Assembly: GCA_020846635.1 (NCBI GenBank)
Contig: JADLDO010000028.1
Location: 186,001-250,000 of the forward strand
Length of the DNA: 64,000 nt
Direction: 5' to 3'
DNA from: Caldilineaceae bacterium
GTDB lineage: Bacteria > Chloroflexota > Anaerolineae > Caldilineales > Caldilineaceae
How positions within the stretch are numbered: position 1 is the first letter of the stretch; every line of letters starts with the position of its first letter. Below are positions 18,339 through 27,365 of the stretch, piece after piece. A program made the position numbers and the translations under genes. The notes under the pieces were generated by a model. That model saw only the letters and a program-made list of their open reading frames with translations, was not told the DNA's origin and did not search any database.

Positions 18339-19748
18339 ATGGCGATGCATGATAGCTTTATTGGTGAATTAGCCGCAGTGGTCGGTGAGCGTTACATCGT
18401 CACCGATGCGAGCGAAATCAGCCGGTCACTGCGCGACAATTCGTGGCTCTCGCCGCTGTTGTCGGAACATATCGACCAGCGCAAACGCGAGGAAGGCAAA
18501 ACGTTGCAGGTTGATGCGGTGGTATCGCCCGCGGACGCCGAACAACTGAGCGCGGTCGTCGCCACTGCTGTACGCCACAATGTGCCGATGACGGTGCGCG
18601 GTGGCGGAACCTCCAACTTCGGCCAGGTGATTCCCCTAGGCGGCGGCATCATCCTCGACATCCGGCGTATCAATCGCATCCTAGAGGTCGGCAAAGATTT
18701 TATTACCGTGGAAGCGGGTGCGCTGCAAGGCGATGTGGATGCAGCCGCCCGCGCCCACGGCAAAGAACTGACGGTGCTGACGACTACCTACGCCAGCGCC
18801 ACGGCTGCGGGTTGGGTCGCCGGGGGGCATGTGGGGCTGGGGGCCAACAGCTACGGCACGATCTGGGATGGCAACGTCCTCAAGGTCAAGATGCTTACCG
18901 CCGAGGAGATGCCTCGTTTGCTTGAGTTGAGTGGCAGCGATCTCTTGCCTGCGCTGCATACCTATGGCACGACCGGGGTGATTACGGAGGTGACATTCCC
19001 TTTGGTGGAAGCCAAAGAGTGGCTTGAAGGTGTCGCCGTCTTTGATACATTCGAGGCCGCTGTACAGTTCACTGCGTCGATGGCGAATGAGACAACCTTT
19101 GCCCAGCGCGTCGTCGCTGCACAAGAGGCCCCGATTGCCCAGGGCTTCACGCCCCTGCTTGGGCTTTATGAAGAAGGGCAATCCATCGTCCTGATGATTG
19201 TGGACGCGACCGCCGAGGCTGAGTGTATGGCTCTTTGTGCGCGTTATCACGGCACATGGCGACGTTGGCGAAGCGCGGGAGAGACAGGCAAAATCTCATT
19301 GGCGCTCATGGTCTATGGACACCGTATGCTTTGGGTGAAGAAAGTTGCGCCCGATTCGGCCTTCTTGCATGGCTATTTTTCGCCCGATGCGTATTTCCAG
19401 CAGTTACAGGCGTTGAAGCAACGCTTTGGCACAGATGTGTGGCTGGAATATAAATACATTAAATCGAGATGGCTGCGCGCCCTGCGCGGGCTGCCCGGCG
19501 ATGGCCCACTGCCCGCCGCGGTGCTGACGCTGCTGCCAACGGACAAAGCCTTTTTACGCACCGTCATGGAGTTTTGCGACTCCATCGGCGTCTCCTATCT
19601 GAATCCGCACACGTTCCTGCTGGAAGAAAGCGGGCTGTTCCTCGACTTCCAACCGATTGCGGATTTCAAACGGCAGAGTGACCCGAAGGGGCTGCTCAAC
19701 CCAGGCAAGATCGGCAACAAATACTTTACACCGCAGGAGACGGTATGA
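18339..19748 (+). CDS. FAD-binding oxidoreductase (PCMH/GlcD-like)
   Basis: A 469-residue protein with a PCMH-type FAD domain: VVSPADAEQLSAVVATAV, then the flavin-loop VRGGGTSNFGQVIPLGGGI, INRILEVGKDFITVEAGA, and ATAAGWVAGGHVGLGANSYGTIWDGNV. The C-terminal end SDPKGLLNPGKIGN is characteristic of D-lactate/glycolate-type dehydrogenases. It likely oxidises a 2-hydroxy acid or similar compound. AAGGA lies about seven bases before the ATG. Its stop overlaps the next ORF by four bases (ATGA). No Fe-S domain is fused and no dedicated Fe-S partner lies adjacent. Confidence 0.87.
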   Translation: MAMHDSFIGELAAVVGERYIVTDASEISRSLRDNSWLSPLLSEHIDQRKREEGKTLQVDAVVSPADAEQLSAVVATAVRHNVPMTVRGGGTSNFGQVIPLGGGIILDIRRINRILEVGKDFITVEAGALQGDVDAAARAHGKELTVLTTTYASATAAGWVAGGHVGLGANSYGTIWDGNVLKVKMLTAEEMPRLLELSGSDLLPALHTYGTTGVITEVTFPLVEAKEWLEGVAVFDTFEAAVQFTASMANETTFAQRVVAAQEAPIAQGFTPLLGLYEEGQSIVLMIVDATAEAECMALCARYHGTWRRWRSAGETGKISLALMVYGHRMLWVKKVAPDSAFLHGYFSPDAYFQQLQALKQRFGTDVWLEYKYIKSRWLRALRGLPGDGPLPAAVLTLLPTDKAFLRTVMEFCDSIGVSYLNPHTFLLEESGLFLDFQPIADFKRQSDPKGLLNPGKIGNKYFTPQETV

Positions 19749-20179
19749 GTCAAGAAGGTATGAGTCAAGAGGATGTAATACAGGAGACGAGTGCAATGTG
19801 CGGCATGGATCACATTGCGCTCGGCGTTGAAGACATGGATGAGCGTATCGACTATTTTACCCGTGTGATGGGGCTGCAACTCAAACGCACAGGCACACGC
19901 CACAGCACAGGCAGCCGCATCGCCCTTTTGGCCGATCCCGTTTCCGGCTTCAAGATCGAGCTGATCGAAACATTGCCCGATGAAAGAGGCTTACTGCATC
20001 TGGCCTTTCGCGTCGATGACGTGAACAGCGCCTACGAAAATCTTTTGGCGCAGGGCTTCAAATCGCTGCGCGGGCCGCACACACTGGCGGCTGCGAAAGC
20101 GGAAACAGCGCTACTGGAAGACCCGGTGGCGATGCAAGTCCAGATCATCAACTACCAGCCGGACAGTCCCGATCTGTAG
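19745..20179 (+). CDS. VOC/glyoxalase-fold protein
   Basis: A protein of up to 144 residues with one or two VOC motifs: MDHIALGVEDMDERIDYFTRVMGLQL at about 20-45 and LLHLAFRVDDVNSAYENLLAQGF in the second half, with metal-type residues His and Glu in the expected strands (IELIET; ALLEDPVAMQVQI). Such proteins are metal-dependent isomerases, lyases or dioxygenases. The ATG at 19745 overlaps the FAD-oxidase stop, but the first 18 residues look unstructured, so the Met at 19796 or 19805 could be the true start. It is clearly operonic with the oxidase. Confidence 0.75.
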   Translation: MSQEGMSQEDVIQETSAMCGMDHIALGVEDMDERIDYFTRVMGLQLKRTGTRHSTGSRIALLADPVSGFKIELIETLPDERGLLHLAFRVDDVNSAYENLLAQGFKSLRGPHTLAAAKAETALLEDPVAMQVQIINYQPDSPDL

Positions 20180-20188
20180 CCGCCGGTT

Positions 20189-20665
20189 ATGCACCAGGAT
20201 ATGCGAATGTTAGAGGATCGAGATTATATTTTACGCTGCTTGGAACTGGCAGAGGCAGCTTTCAAAGCGGGTAATGGCCCGTTTGCGTCCTTAGTCGTCT
20301 GCGATGGTGAGATCATTGGGGAGGGCGTCAACCAGGTGATGACGACAAAAGATGTGTCGGCACATGCTGAAGTGAATGCTCTACGCCATGCCACCCAAAG
20401 GCTCGGCTCATTGAACCTGAGCGCGTGTACGCTCTATACCAGCGCCGAACCCTGCTTTATGTGTTCCTATGCGATCCGGCAGGCGCGCATCGCCCAGGTC
20501 GTCATTGGGGCACGCGCCGAGGCGCGCGGCGGCGTGAGCTCCCGCCACCCGATTCTGACTGAAGCGGATATCCCAGGTTGGGGCCCCCCACCGCGGATCG
20601 TTCGCGACATACTCCTTGAAGAATGCACTTCCCTATTGCATAGCTGTGGCTTTGTACACATCTAG
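20189..20665 (+). CDS. Zinc-dependent nucleoside/base deaminase (CMP/dCMP deaminase family)
   Basis: A 158-residue cytidine-deaminase-fold protein. The zinc and proton-shuttle motif HAE is at 59-61 and PCFMC at 88-92, giving His59, Glu61, Cys89 and Cys92. The GNGPFASLVVCDGEIIGEG opening resembles guanine deaminase or TadA-like proteins. It probably deaminates a purine/pyrimidine-like base or an N-heterocycle. It lies nine bases after the VOC gene and 37 before the LLM gene, within the same run. The Met at residue 5 or 7 could also be the start. Confidence 0.85.
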   Translation: MHQDMRMLEDRDYILRCLELAEAAFKAGNGPFASLVVCDGEIIGEGVNQVMTTKDVSAHAEVNALRHATQRLGSLNLSACTLYTSAEPCFMCSYAIRQARIAQVVIGARAEARGGVSSRHPILTEADIPGWGPPPRIVRDILLEECTSLLHSCGFVHI

Positions 20666-20702
20666 CTTTGTACACATTTAAGTAAGGATTCTGTAAAGCA
20701 TC

Positions 20703-21755
20703 ATGAGCGTCGATCTGGGCATCTATGTGAATAATCGTGCCGCAGTTTTTCTGGGGGAAGCCTATTCTCTCGAGAAATTACTGGAGGCGGCAAGTCTGGC
20801 GGATGAGTTAGGCTTCGGCTTTGTCTCCGTGGGTGACAGCATCCTGGCGAAACCCCGTTATATGCCCATCCCTGTGCTTTCAGCCATCGCAGCGCGCACA
20901 AAACAGATTCGGTTGGCGACGGGGATCCTACAGCCGCATATGCGCCACCCTGTGCTATTGGCTCAAGAGTGGGCGACGTTGGATGAACTGTCGGGCGGGC
21001 GCACCATCCTGGCGGTTGGCTTAGGTACGGGTGATCCCAAGATGGTAGAGAAGGAGTATGAGGTCATGGGCTTGCCCAAGCAGCGACGCGGGATCGCCTT
21101 TGAGGAATCCATCGAGCTGCTGAAATTGTTGTGGACAGAAGAGTCAGTCACCTATCACGGCAAAATTTTTCAGATGGATGACGTTTCGCTTGGCTACAGA
21201 CCGCATCAGCAGCCGCATCCTCCCATTGTCATTGGCTGCGGCGGTTATGTGCCAAAGGAACCCGGCACCGGCCCCAACGATTTCTATCGCAAGGAGATCG
21301 CAGGCACCTTCCACGGGCCATTTGAGCGTGTGGCAAGGCTCGGTGATGGCTGGATCACCGGCATCATCACACCCGACGAGTATGCCCAAACGCTGCAACT
21401 CATTCGCATCATCGCGCGCGAAAAATATAACAAGGAGTTGGGGCCAGAATTTCGTCGCGTGCTGAACTGCTTTATTCATGTGGGTGATGATCCCGCCGCT
21501 GCGCGCAAAGCCGGTGTTGCCTTCCTAGAAAACTATCACCGGCGGCCCTTTGACGATGAGACGGTAGAACGCTGGCTGCTCTATGGCCCACCGGAACGCT
21601 GTGCAGAACGGATTGCCGCCTATATAGATGCGGGCGTCAATGCCTTTCAATTTGTCCTGGCTGCGGAGGATCAGACAAAGCAGATCGAGGCCATTGCAGA
21701 AAAGGTTCGTCCCTTGCTGGCGGCGAAAGCGCCCGCGCTGCCCTCTTTGACCTGA
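20703..21755 (+). CDS. LLM-class flavin-dependent oxidoreductase
   Basis: A 350-residue luciferase-like TIM barrel: LAAEASL-type helix, FVSVGDSIL, IRLATGILQPHMRHPVLLAQEWATLDELSGGR, ILAVGLGTGDP, and HPPIVIGCGG. FMN- or F420-dependent monooxygenases and reductases of this class act on aldehydes, sulfonates, nitrilotriacetate-type compounds and ring compounds. The context of an SsuABC-like transporter recalls alkanesulfonate or N-heterocycle use, as in ssu and rut-like systems, but no flavin reductase partner lies nearby. The specificity is unresolved. Confidence 0.86.
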   Translation: MSVDLGIYVNNRAAVFLGEAYSLEKLLEAASLADELGFGFVSVGDSILAKPRYMPIPVLSAIAARTKQIRLATGILQPHMRHPVLLAQEWATLDELSGGRTILAVGLGTGDPKMVEKEYEVMGLPKQRRGIAFEESIELLKLLWTEESVTYHGKIFQMDDVSLGYRPHQQPHPPIVIGCGGYVPKEPGTGPNDFYRKEIAGTFHGPFERVARLGDGWITGIITPDEYAQTLQLIRIIAREKYNKELGPEFRRVLNCFIHVGDDPAAARKAGVAFLENYHRRPFDDETVERWLLYGPPERCAERIAAYIDAGVNAFQFVLAAEDQTKQIEAIAEKVRPLLAAKAPALPSLT

Positions 21756-21777
21756 AAGCGATCCTGAAAATACAAAC

Positions 21778-22614
21778 ATGAAACAGACATTAACAGAAAC
21801 CGTTTCCCCAGTGCGGATGGAAGATCGTGACCAGGAAGCGCCGCGCCGTCTACCCTCCCCGCTGGTCAATATTGGTCAGCAACTGCTATCCATTGCGCTG
21901 CTGCTTGGGCTTTGGCTGCTGCTCTCTTGGCTCCTCTCGACCAATGTGGTGCCGACGCCGTGGATGACCTGGCTGGCCCTGCTGCGCGCATTGGAAGATG
22001 GCTATATCTGGAAAGATATTGCGGTTACCTTTAGCCGGACATTGGGCGCGTTTGGCCTGGCGATGTTCTTAGGCAGTACCTTTGGCGCGCTGCTTGGCTC
22101 TGTGCCCTGGTTTTCTCGTATCTTTGCGAATTGGCTCACCATTGCCGCGTCGATTCCCTCCCTGCTCTTTATCGTCATTGCCTACCTCGCGCTGGGGCTG
22201 AACGATGGCGCAGCAATTCTCGGCGCAGGGCTGGTTGTGGCTCCCTCCATCGCCTATAACGTCTGGCAGGGGATGAAATCGCTGGACCCGCAGCTTTCCG
22301 AAATGGCACGTGCCTTTGGCGTACCACGCTGGACTCGATTTTGGCGTGTCATCCTGCCACAGACCTTGCCCTTTCTTTTTGCCGCCGCGCGCTTTGGCCT
22401 GGCGCTGACCTGGAAGATTATGATCTTCGTTGAGCTGCTTGGGCGCTCGACCGGGGTAGGCTATCGCATCCAGTATTGGTACCAGCTCTTTAACATGGAG
22501 CGCGTTCTCGCCTCCGCCCTTCCGTTTATTATCCTGATGATCCTGATTGAATTGGTCGTATTACGGAGTTTGGAGAGTTTCCTGTTCCGCTGGCGACCCG
22601 GAGAAGCCCGATGA
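21778..22614 (+). CDS. ABC transporter permease (SsuC/TauC-like)
   Basis: A 278-residue protein of six predicted membrane helices, beginning with an unstructured cytoplasmic N terminus of about 25 residues. The EAA-type loop is EMARAFGVPRWTRFWRVILPQTLP, followed by FGLALTWKIMIFVELLG, typical for the nitrate/sulfonate/taurine importer permeases. Its last codon overlaps the ATPase gene start (ATGA at 22611-22614), so the two are co-translated. It presumably works with the SBP at 16119. Confidence 0.88.
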   Translation: MKQTLTETVSPVRMEDRDQEAPRRLPSPLVNIGQQLLSIALLLGLWLLLSWLLSTNVVPTPWMTWLALLRALEDGYIWKDIAVTFSRTLGAFGLAMFLGSTFGALLGSVPWFSRIFANWLTIAASIPSLLFIVIAYLALGLNDGAAILGAGLVVAPSIAYNVWQGMKSLDPQLSEMARAFGVPRWTRFWRVILPQTLPFLFAAARFGLALTWKIMIFVELLGRSTGVGYRIQYWYQLFNMERVLASALPFIILMILIELVVLRSLESFLFRWRPGEAR

Positions 22615-23351
22615 GCGAAGTTGCACTCTCCTGCCGCAGTGTGCGGAAATCATTTGTAACAGGCAATGGGCCTGTCCTTGCCCTGGACAATCTCAACGTC
22701 GATCTGCTTGCCGACACCTTCACGGCGATTGTCGGCCCCAGCGGCTGCGGCAAATCCACGCTGCTGCATATTATCGCGGGGCTGGATTCTGACTATTTGG
22801 GTGAGCTTGAATGGCACACCGACAACAGTCGCATCGGCTATCTATTCCAACAACCGCGCCTATTGCCGTGGATGAACATTGCACAAAACGTAGCGTTCGT
22901 ATTGGAGCCGCGCGGTCATTCACGCAGCGAAGCGACCGAGACAGCCATGCAGTACCTCAAGCTCGTTGGGCTGGAGGGGTTTGAACAGAGCTATCCGACC
23001 CAACTCTCTGGAGGGATGCAGCAGCGCGCCGCGATGGCGCGCGCGCTGGCGATGGAGCCGGAAGTGATGTTGATGGACGAGCCCTTGGGCAGCCTGGACG
23101 AACTGACGGCGCGGCGCATGCGCGCAGAACTGCTGCGCCTCTTTGAAGACCGTCCGCGAACGGTTCTCTTTATTACTCACAATGTGACGGAGGCTGCTTT
23201 TTTGGCCGATCAGGTGATTGTGATGAGCGGACGTCCGGGGCGCGTGACTGCCCAAATTCCGGTGGATCTGCCCAAACCGCGCGATTACGACGATCCACGG
23301 ATTGCGGCGATTGCCCACGAAATTGTACGCAACCTTCATCTGGACGAGTAG
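22611..23351 (+). CDS. ABC transporter ATP-binding protein (SsuB/TauB-like)
   Basis: A 246-residue nucleotide-binding subunit with Walker [10 protein letters not shown] at 42-50, [15 protein letters not shown] signature region, Walker [14 protein letters not shown], and the H-loop FITHNVTEA. The organisation matches the ATPase of SsuABC/TauABC-type importers. It energises the permease encoded immediately upstream. It is the last transporter gene of the run before a Cas4-like nuclease that begins 18 bases later. Confidence 0.9.
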   Translation: MSEVALSCRSVRKSFVTGNGPVLALDNLNVDLLADTFTAIVGPSGCGKSTLLHIIAGLDSDYLGELEWHTDNSRIGYLFQQPRLLPWMNIAQNVAFVLEPRGHSRSEATETAMQYLKLVGLEGFEQSYPTQLSGGMQQRAAMARALAMEPEVMLMDEPLGSLDELTARRMRAELLRLFEDRPRTVLFITHNVTEAAFLADQVIVMSGRPGRVTAQIPVDLPKPRDYDDPRIAAIAHEIVRNLHLDE

Positions 23352-23369
23352 TTTCGTGATCTACGCACG

Positions 23370-23906
23370 ATGATTCTTTGGCTGATCCTTTTCGGCCTGG
23401 CGCTGCTCCTGCTAGGCGTGGCGCTCTGGCGCTTGGGCTTGCGCTCGCAGCAGGCAACCGGGCTGCCGACGGGCGAAGTCGTCTACACCGATACAGGTGC
23501 GTGGGAGCAGGTGCCAAAGCCGCTGCTCTCACGCCGTTATGGGCTGGTGGGCAAGCCGGATTACCTGGTGCGGGTGCGCGCCGGGCAGCAGACAATTTTG
23601 GTTCCTGTCGAGGTCAAGAGCCGCCGCCGTCCCCCTGTCACACCCGACGGACATATCCTGCAACTGGCGACCTACTGCCTGCTGGTAGAGGATGTACATA
23701 AGGTGCGCCCCGCCTATGGGCTGCTGCACTATGCCGATGCCACGCTGCAAATTCCCTATACCGACGGCCTGCGCCGTACTGTGCTGGAGATTGCCGAGGC
23801 GATCCGCCGCGCCCGCACAGCCCCCGACCTGCACCGCGACCACGATGACCCAGCGCGCTGTCGCGGCTGTGGCTATGCTCACGCCTGCGGCGAGGTGATG
23901 AGTTGA
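23370..23906 (+). CDS. Membrane-anchored Cas4/Dna2-like PD-(D/E)XK nuclease
   Basis: A 178-residue protein with a single N-terminal hydrophobic helix (about 2-22) and a Cas4-like nuclease core. GKPDYL contains Asp64, VEVKSRRR contains Glu81 and Lys83, and a QLATY motif gives Gln98 and Tyr102. The C terminus has three cysteines, Cys164, Cys167 and Cys173, in CRGCGYAHAC, as in the Fe-S tail of Cas4. The usual N-terminal fourth cysteine is not obvious, so a complete 4Fe-4S site is doubtful unless Cys103 serves. No other cas gene or array is nearby. Its stop abuts the convergent phosphoesterase stop with no gap. A DNA exonuclease or repair role at the membrane is inference. Confidence 0.75.
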   Translation: MILWLILFGLALLLLGVALWRLGLRSQQATGLPTGEVVYTDTGAWEQVPKPLLSRRYGLVGKPDYLVRVRAGQQTILVPVEVKSRRRPPVTPDGHILQLATYCLLVEDVHKVRPAYGLLHYADATLQIPYTDGLRRTVLEIAEAIRRARTAPDLHRDHDDPARCRGCGYAHACGEVMS

Positions 23907-24416
23907 TTAACGAATGGTCTGTAGGGTAAAGTCCGCCGAATCAGTATCAAACAGGCCCCACGTAGGCGCGCCATTCATCCCCAACAACTCGCCAGGGTTT
24001 GCCAAGACGCCGCTACTGCCTGTCGCCTTTGTGACACTCTCCACATGCTTTTGATGGTCATGCCCATAGACCACCAGGTCAAATTGGCCGGATTCGGCAA
24101 TGCGCCGGGCGGGTTCGGGATAGTGGATCATCGCCAGCCTGCGCCCCACGACCTCGATCTCGGTATAGATGCCGTGAAGGGTGATCTGCGGATATTTTCC
24201 GGCGATGGTCTGAAGCAGCCGCCCATCGCCGTCGTTATTGCCAAAGACGACATGGATTGGCCCACCAAAGCCACGCCCCATCCGGTCGAGCATAAAGGGC
24301 GCGCAGAGGTCGCCGCAGTGGAGCAGCATGGTCGCCCCCGCCTGGTTGGCTGCCGCAAGCGCCGCTTCGAGATGGGCAATTTGGTCGTGGCTGTCTGAAA
24401 AGACCGCAATGTACAT
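23907..24416 (-). CDS. YfcE/MJ0936-type metallophosphoesterase
   Basis: A 169-residue protein. Calcineurin-like motifs appear in order: FSDSHDQIAHLEAAL at the N terminus, LLHCGD, VVFGNNDGD, MIHYPE and VVYGHDHQKHV. This is the small YfcE-like phosphodiesterase set, which hydrolyses phosphodiesters with two metals. The open frame reaches 24485, but the Met at 24414-24416 has AAAGGAG eight bases upstream and begins the first strand. It is divergent from the LysM lipoprotein gene. Confidence 0.86.
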   Translation of the reverse strand: MYIAVFSDSHDQIAHLEAALAAANQAGATMLLHCGDLCAPFMLDRMGRGFGGPIHVVFGNNDGDGRLLQTIAGKYPQITLHGIYTEIEVVGRRLAMIHYPEPARRIAESGQFDLVVYGHDHQKHVESVTKATGSSGVLANPGELLGMNGAPTWGLFDTDSADFTLQTIR

Positions 24417-24449
24417 GATACAACTCCTTTCTGAGATGCCTTCCTGTGA

Positions 24450-24455
24450 TATAAT
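24450..24455 (+). promoter_or_regulatory. Candidate -10 of the LysM lipoprotein gene
   Basis: TATAAT ending only nine bases before the ATG at 24465. Transcription would begin about three to five bases before the start codon and there is no Shine-Dalgarno sequence, so a leaderless mRNA is likely. A convincing -35 is not seen. Confidence 0.4.
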
Positions 24456-24464
24456 CCAGTCTAT

Positions 24465-25520
24465 ATGAGTTCTGTCCAAAAGCAAGCTGCGGCCTCTGCC
24501 GTGGATTCACCCGATTTATCTCGACAGCAAGAGCGCGCAACGCGTCACCTACACGTTTGGTTTGGGAGTTTGGTGCTGCTGCTGTTGGTGGGCTGTGGTC
24601 AGGTGGTTACCGTCAAACCCACGCCCACACCCGCGCCCACAGCAACCATTGCGCTGGCAGTTGTCAGTGAAACCGATCAGCCGACCGCTACGCCCGCGCC
24701 CTATACACCTGCTCCGACATCCACGCCGACGATGACGCCTACGCCGGTCTTTCATACGATTGCATCCGGGCAAAGTTTGTTGACGATTGCCACAATGTAC
24801 AATGTCAGCATCGCCGCGCTGCAAGAAGCCAACGGTATTCTCGACCCACGCACGTTGCAGATCGGCCAACAGTTGATTATCCCGCGCGAGGAAGAAGCGC
24901 TGGTTGCGGCGGATTCCACACCCACGCCGACTCCCTTGCCTGTGGCGATTGAAAATTTGCACTTCACAGAGAACAGCATTGGCGGCGTCTGGGTGATGGG
25001 CGAGGTACACAACACAACGGGGACGGCGCTCGAACAGGTGCGCGTCGGCGCAACGCTGGTAGATGCGGCAGGCGCAGCATTGGTCGAATCGCAGACGCTG
25101 GTCGCCCTGGACTTGGTCGATCTCGATGAGCGTGCGCCCTTTGCCATTCTCTTTGGCTCGGCCCCTGAAAGCTTTGAGCAGTACCAGGCCTATCCAATTA
25201 GCGCCGTACCCGCCTATGTCGGCAGCTATTATCGTGACCTGGCGGTGGAGGAGATCCAGACCGAAAGCGAACGCTACGCCTCGTACACCGTGACCGGGGT
25301 GGTACGCAATACAGGGCCAGAGGAAGCGGTTGAGGTCCAAGTGGTGTTGACAGCCTACGATCCGATGGATCGGGTCATCGCCGTTCAGAAGGTTGCGCCA
25401 AGCCATAATGTGGTGCCGCGCGGTGGCACAACGACCTTTACTGCGGTGCTTGCGCCTGTGGGTGGGCCGGTCGAGCGCATCCACGCCGAGGCGCAAGGGC
25501 GGCGCGTTCCTAGCCAGTAG
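24465..25520 (+). CDS. LysM-domain lipoprotein with FxLYD-like repeats
   Basis: A 351-residue surface lipoprotein. A hydrophobic segment at about 31-43 ends in the lipobox LVGC (Cys44). A Pro/Thr-rich linker with repeated TPTP follows. A LysM domain lies at about 95-139 (FHTIASGQSLLTIATMYNVS ... LQIGQQLIIP), then a second TPTPTPLP linker and two FxLYD-like beta domains (GVWVMGEVHNTTG; YTVTGVVRNTGPEEAVEVQV). LysM binds peptidoglycan or related glycans outside the membrane. The cytoplasmic extension before the signal helix is unusually long (30 residues), so a later start cannot be excluded although no better ribosome site is seen. A sortase gene follows 60 bases downstream. Confidence 0.83.
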   Translation: MSSVQKQAAASAVDSPDLSRQQERATRHLHVWFGSLVLLLLVGCGQVVTVKPTPTPAPTATIALAVVSETDQPTATPAPYTPAPTSTPTMTPTPVFHTIASGQSLLTIATMYNVSIAALQEANGILDPRTLQIGQQLIIPREEEALVAADSTPTPTPLPVAIENLHFTENSIGGVWVMGEVHNTTGTALEQVRVGATLVDAAGAALVESQTLVALDLVDLDERAPFAILFGSAPESFEQYQAYPISAVPAYVGSYYRDLAVEEIQTESERYASYTVTGVVRNTGPEEAVEVQVVLTAYDPMDRVIAVQKVAPSHNVVPRGGTTTFTAVLAPVGGPVERIHAEAQGRRVPSQ

Positions 25521-25580
25521 TTTACTATTTTTCATCAATTATCATTTCTTAACCATTTGTTGCACTTGTGTAGGTGATCT

Positions 25581-26228
25581 ATGAATCGCAGATCGTTTCT
25601 AGCTCTGGCTCTGACGAGTTGTACGCTGGGCATGGTGGGGTGTGGACCGTCTTCTGCTGCACCAAGCGCAGCTGCCGAAGCCGCCACACCGAGAGCAGCA
25701 GCCCTCGCCGCGCCCCCGCTCGCCGTCCAGCCCCATCCCATCAATGACAGCACAGTGCGGCTGCCGAGCCGGTTGGAGATTCCGGCGATTGACGTGGATA
25801 TTCCCGTGGTGGAATTGGGGTGGAGCCAGCAGGAGAACCGCGCGGGGCAGATCTTCAGCGAGTGGGATGTGGCTGCCTATGCTGCCGGTTGGCACAAGAA
25901 CAGCGCGCTGCCCGGCGAAGGAGGCAACGTCGTGATGAGCGGTCACAACAACATCTTGGGGGCTGTCTTTCGCGAACTGGATCAACTCAAAAGGGGGGAC
26001 ACCATCACCGTCTGGGCGGGCGCGCATCTCTACACCTATGCAGTGGATCAAGTGGTCGTGCTGCCCGACAAAAGCGCCACGGAAGAACAGCGCATCCTCA
26101 ACAGCGGCTGGATCGGCCCCTTTGACGAGGAGCGCCTGACCCTGGTCAGTTGTTGGCCGCGCAACAACAACACCCACCGGATTGTCATCGTCGCCCGTCC
26201 ATCACTCACCGCCCATTCCAGCCGCTAA
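25581..26228 (+). CDS. Sortase family transpeptidase with Tat/lipobox-type signal
   Basis: A 215-residue protein. The N terminus has RRSFLAL and a hydrophobic stretch ending MVGC (Cys21), a combined twin-arginine/lipoprotein type signal, followed by an Ala/Pro linker. The catalytic beta-barrel starts near [14 protein letters not shown]. Catalytic residues are His121 (VMSGHNN), Cys190 (LTLVSCWP) and Arg199 ([10 protein letters not shown]). It is of the single-domain class D/E kind. It would cleave a sorting motif and join proteins at the cell surface; no substrate with an obvious LPxTG-like tail is seen in the window. Lipid anchoring of a sortase is uncommon. Confidence 0.87.
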   Translation: MNRRSFLALALTSCTLGMVGCGPSSAAPSAAAEAATPRAAALAAPPLAVQPHPINDSTVRLPSRLEIPAIDVDIPVVELGWSQQENRAGQIFSEWDVAAYAAGWHKNSALPGEGGNVVMSGHNNILGAVFRELDQLKRGDTITVWAGAHLYTYAVDQVVVLPDKSATEEQRILNSGWIGPFDEERLTLVSCWPRNNNTHRIVIVARPSLTAHSSR

Positions 26229-26236
26229 CGTTCGCC

Positions 26237-27361
26237 ATGACACCCGAATCTGTTCACTATAAACGCATTGTCGTAAAACTTGGCACCAGTGTATTGACTG
26301 GCGGCGCACGCCAGCTTGACCGCGCGCGCATGGTGGAATTGACGCGGCAATGTGCCGAACTCTATCACCAGGGCCATGATATTATCGTTTGCTCCTCTGG
26401 CGCCATCGCCGCAGGACGCGCCCACCTGGGTTTCCCCAAACTGCCGCCGACCATCGTCAGCAAGCAATTATTCGCCGCTGTGGGCCAGATCCGCATCATG
26501 CTCATGTGGGAACATTTCTTCGACATTTACGGTATCCGCGTCGGCCAAATTCTGCTCACCCGCGCTGATGTGGAGAACCGCCAGCGTTATCTCAATGCGC
26601 GCGATACCTTTTCGGCGCTGCTGGAGCATCGCATTGTGCCCGTGGTCAATGAGAACGATGCCGTGGCGACGGAGGAGATTAAGGTAGGCGATAATGATAA
26701 TCTTTCGGCGTTGGTCGCCACGCTTTGCAGTGCCGAACTGCTTTTGATTCTCACCGATCAGCCGGGGCTGTTTACCGCCGATCCACGCGTAGACCCTGCC
26801 GCCCAACTCATCCCCGAAGTCCACCGCATTGACGAGGTCTTGCGCGCGCAGGCCGGCGGCACAAGTACGGGCCTGGGTGTGGGTGGGATGGTCACAAAGC
26901 TCTCCGCAGCGAATATGGCGCGCCATGCGGGCATCGACGTGGTGATCGCCGCCGGACAAGAGCCGAATGTGATCCTGCGTGCGGCGCGCGGTGAAGCAGT
27001 GGGGACGCGCTTTGTGGCGTTGGAATCACGCCCCGAAAGCCGCAAGCGCTGGATCTTGGCAGGGCCAAAGCCGGTGGGGATTGTGGTTGTTGATGACGGG
27101 GCGATGAAGGCGCTTTGTGAGCGCGGGCGCAGCCTGCTCCCTGCCGGGATTGTCGAGATAGAAGGCAAGTTTGAGCGCGGCGATACGGTGACAATCATCG
27201 ACCAGCAGCGGCATGAACTCGCCCGCGGGCTAACCGCCTATGGCAGCAGCGACCTGCGCCAGATCGCCGGTGCCAAATCTCACGAGATTGCTGAACGCCT
27301 GGGGTATACGTACGGGGATGAGGCAATTCATAGGAATAACCTAGTGATCTTGGCGGATTAG
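26237..27361 (+). CDS. proB: Glutamate 5-kinase with C-terminal PUA domain
   Basis: A 374-residue protein for the first step of proline synthesis (glutamate to glutamyl-5-phosphate). The amino-acid kinase domain has [48 protein letters not shown] and the [17 protein letters not shown] region. The PUA domain starts after [12 protein letters not shown] at about 270. The open frame begins at 26150, inside the sortase gene, but the Met at 26237 fits the family N terminus. The proA gene is not adjacent; downstream genes are an ECF transporter. Confidence 0.93.
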   Translation: MTPESVHYKRIVVKLGTSVLTGGARQLDRARMVELTRQCAELYHQGHDIIVCSSGAIAAGRAHLGFPKLPPTIVSKQLFAAVGQIRIMLMWEHFFDIYGIRVGQILLTRADVENRQRYLNARDTFSALLEHRIVPVVNENDAVATEEIKVGDNDNLSALVATLCSAELLLILTDQPGLFTADPRVDPAAQLIPEVHRIDEVLRAQAGGTSTGLGVGGMVTKLSAANMARHAGIDVVIAAGQEPNVILRAARGEAVGTRFVALESRPESRKRWILAGPKPVGIVVVDDGAMKALCERGRSLLPAGIVEIEGKFERGDTVTIIDQQRHELARGLTAYGSSDLRQIAGAKSHEIAERLGYTYGDEAIHRNNLVILAD

Positions 27362-27365
27362 CCGC

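Noticed and set aside
23370..23906. CRISPR-Cas locus suggested by the Cas4-like gene
   Set aside because: No direct-repeat array and no other cas gene is seen; flanking genes are a sulfonate-type ABC ATPase and a phosphoesterase.
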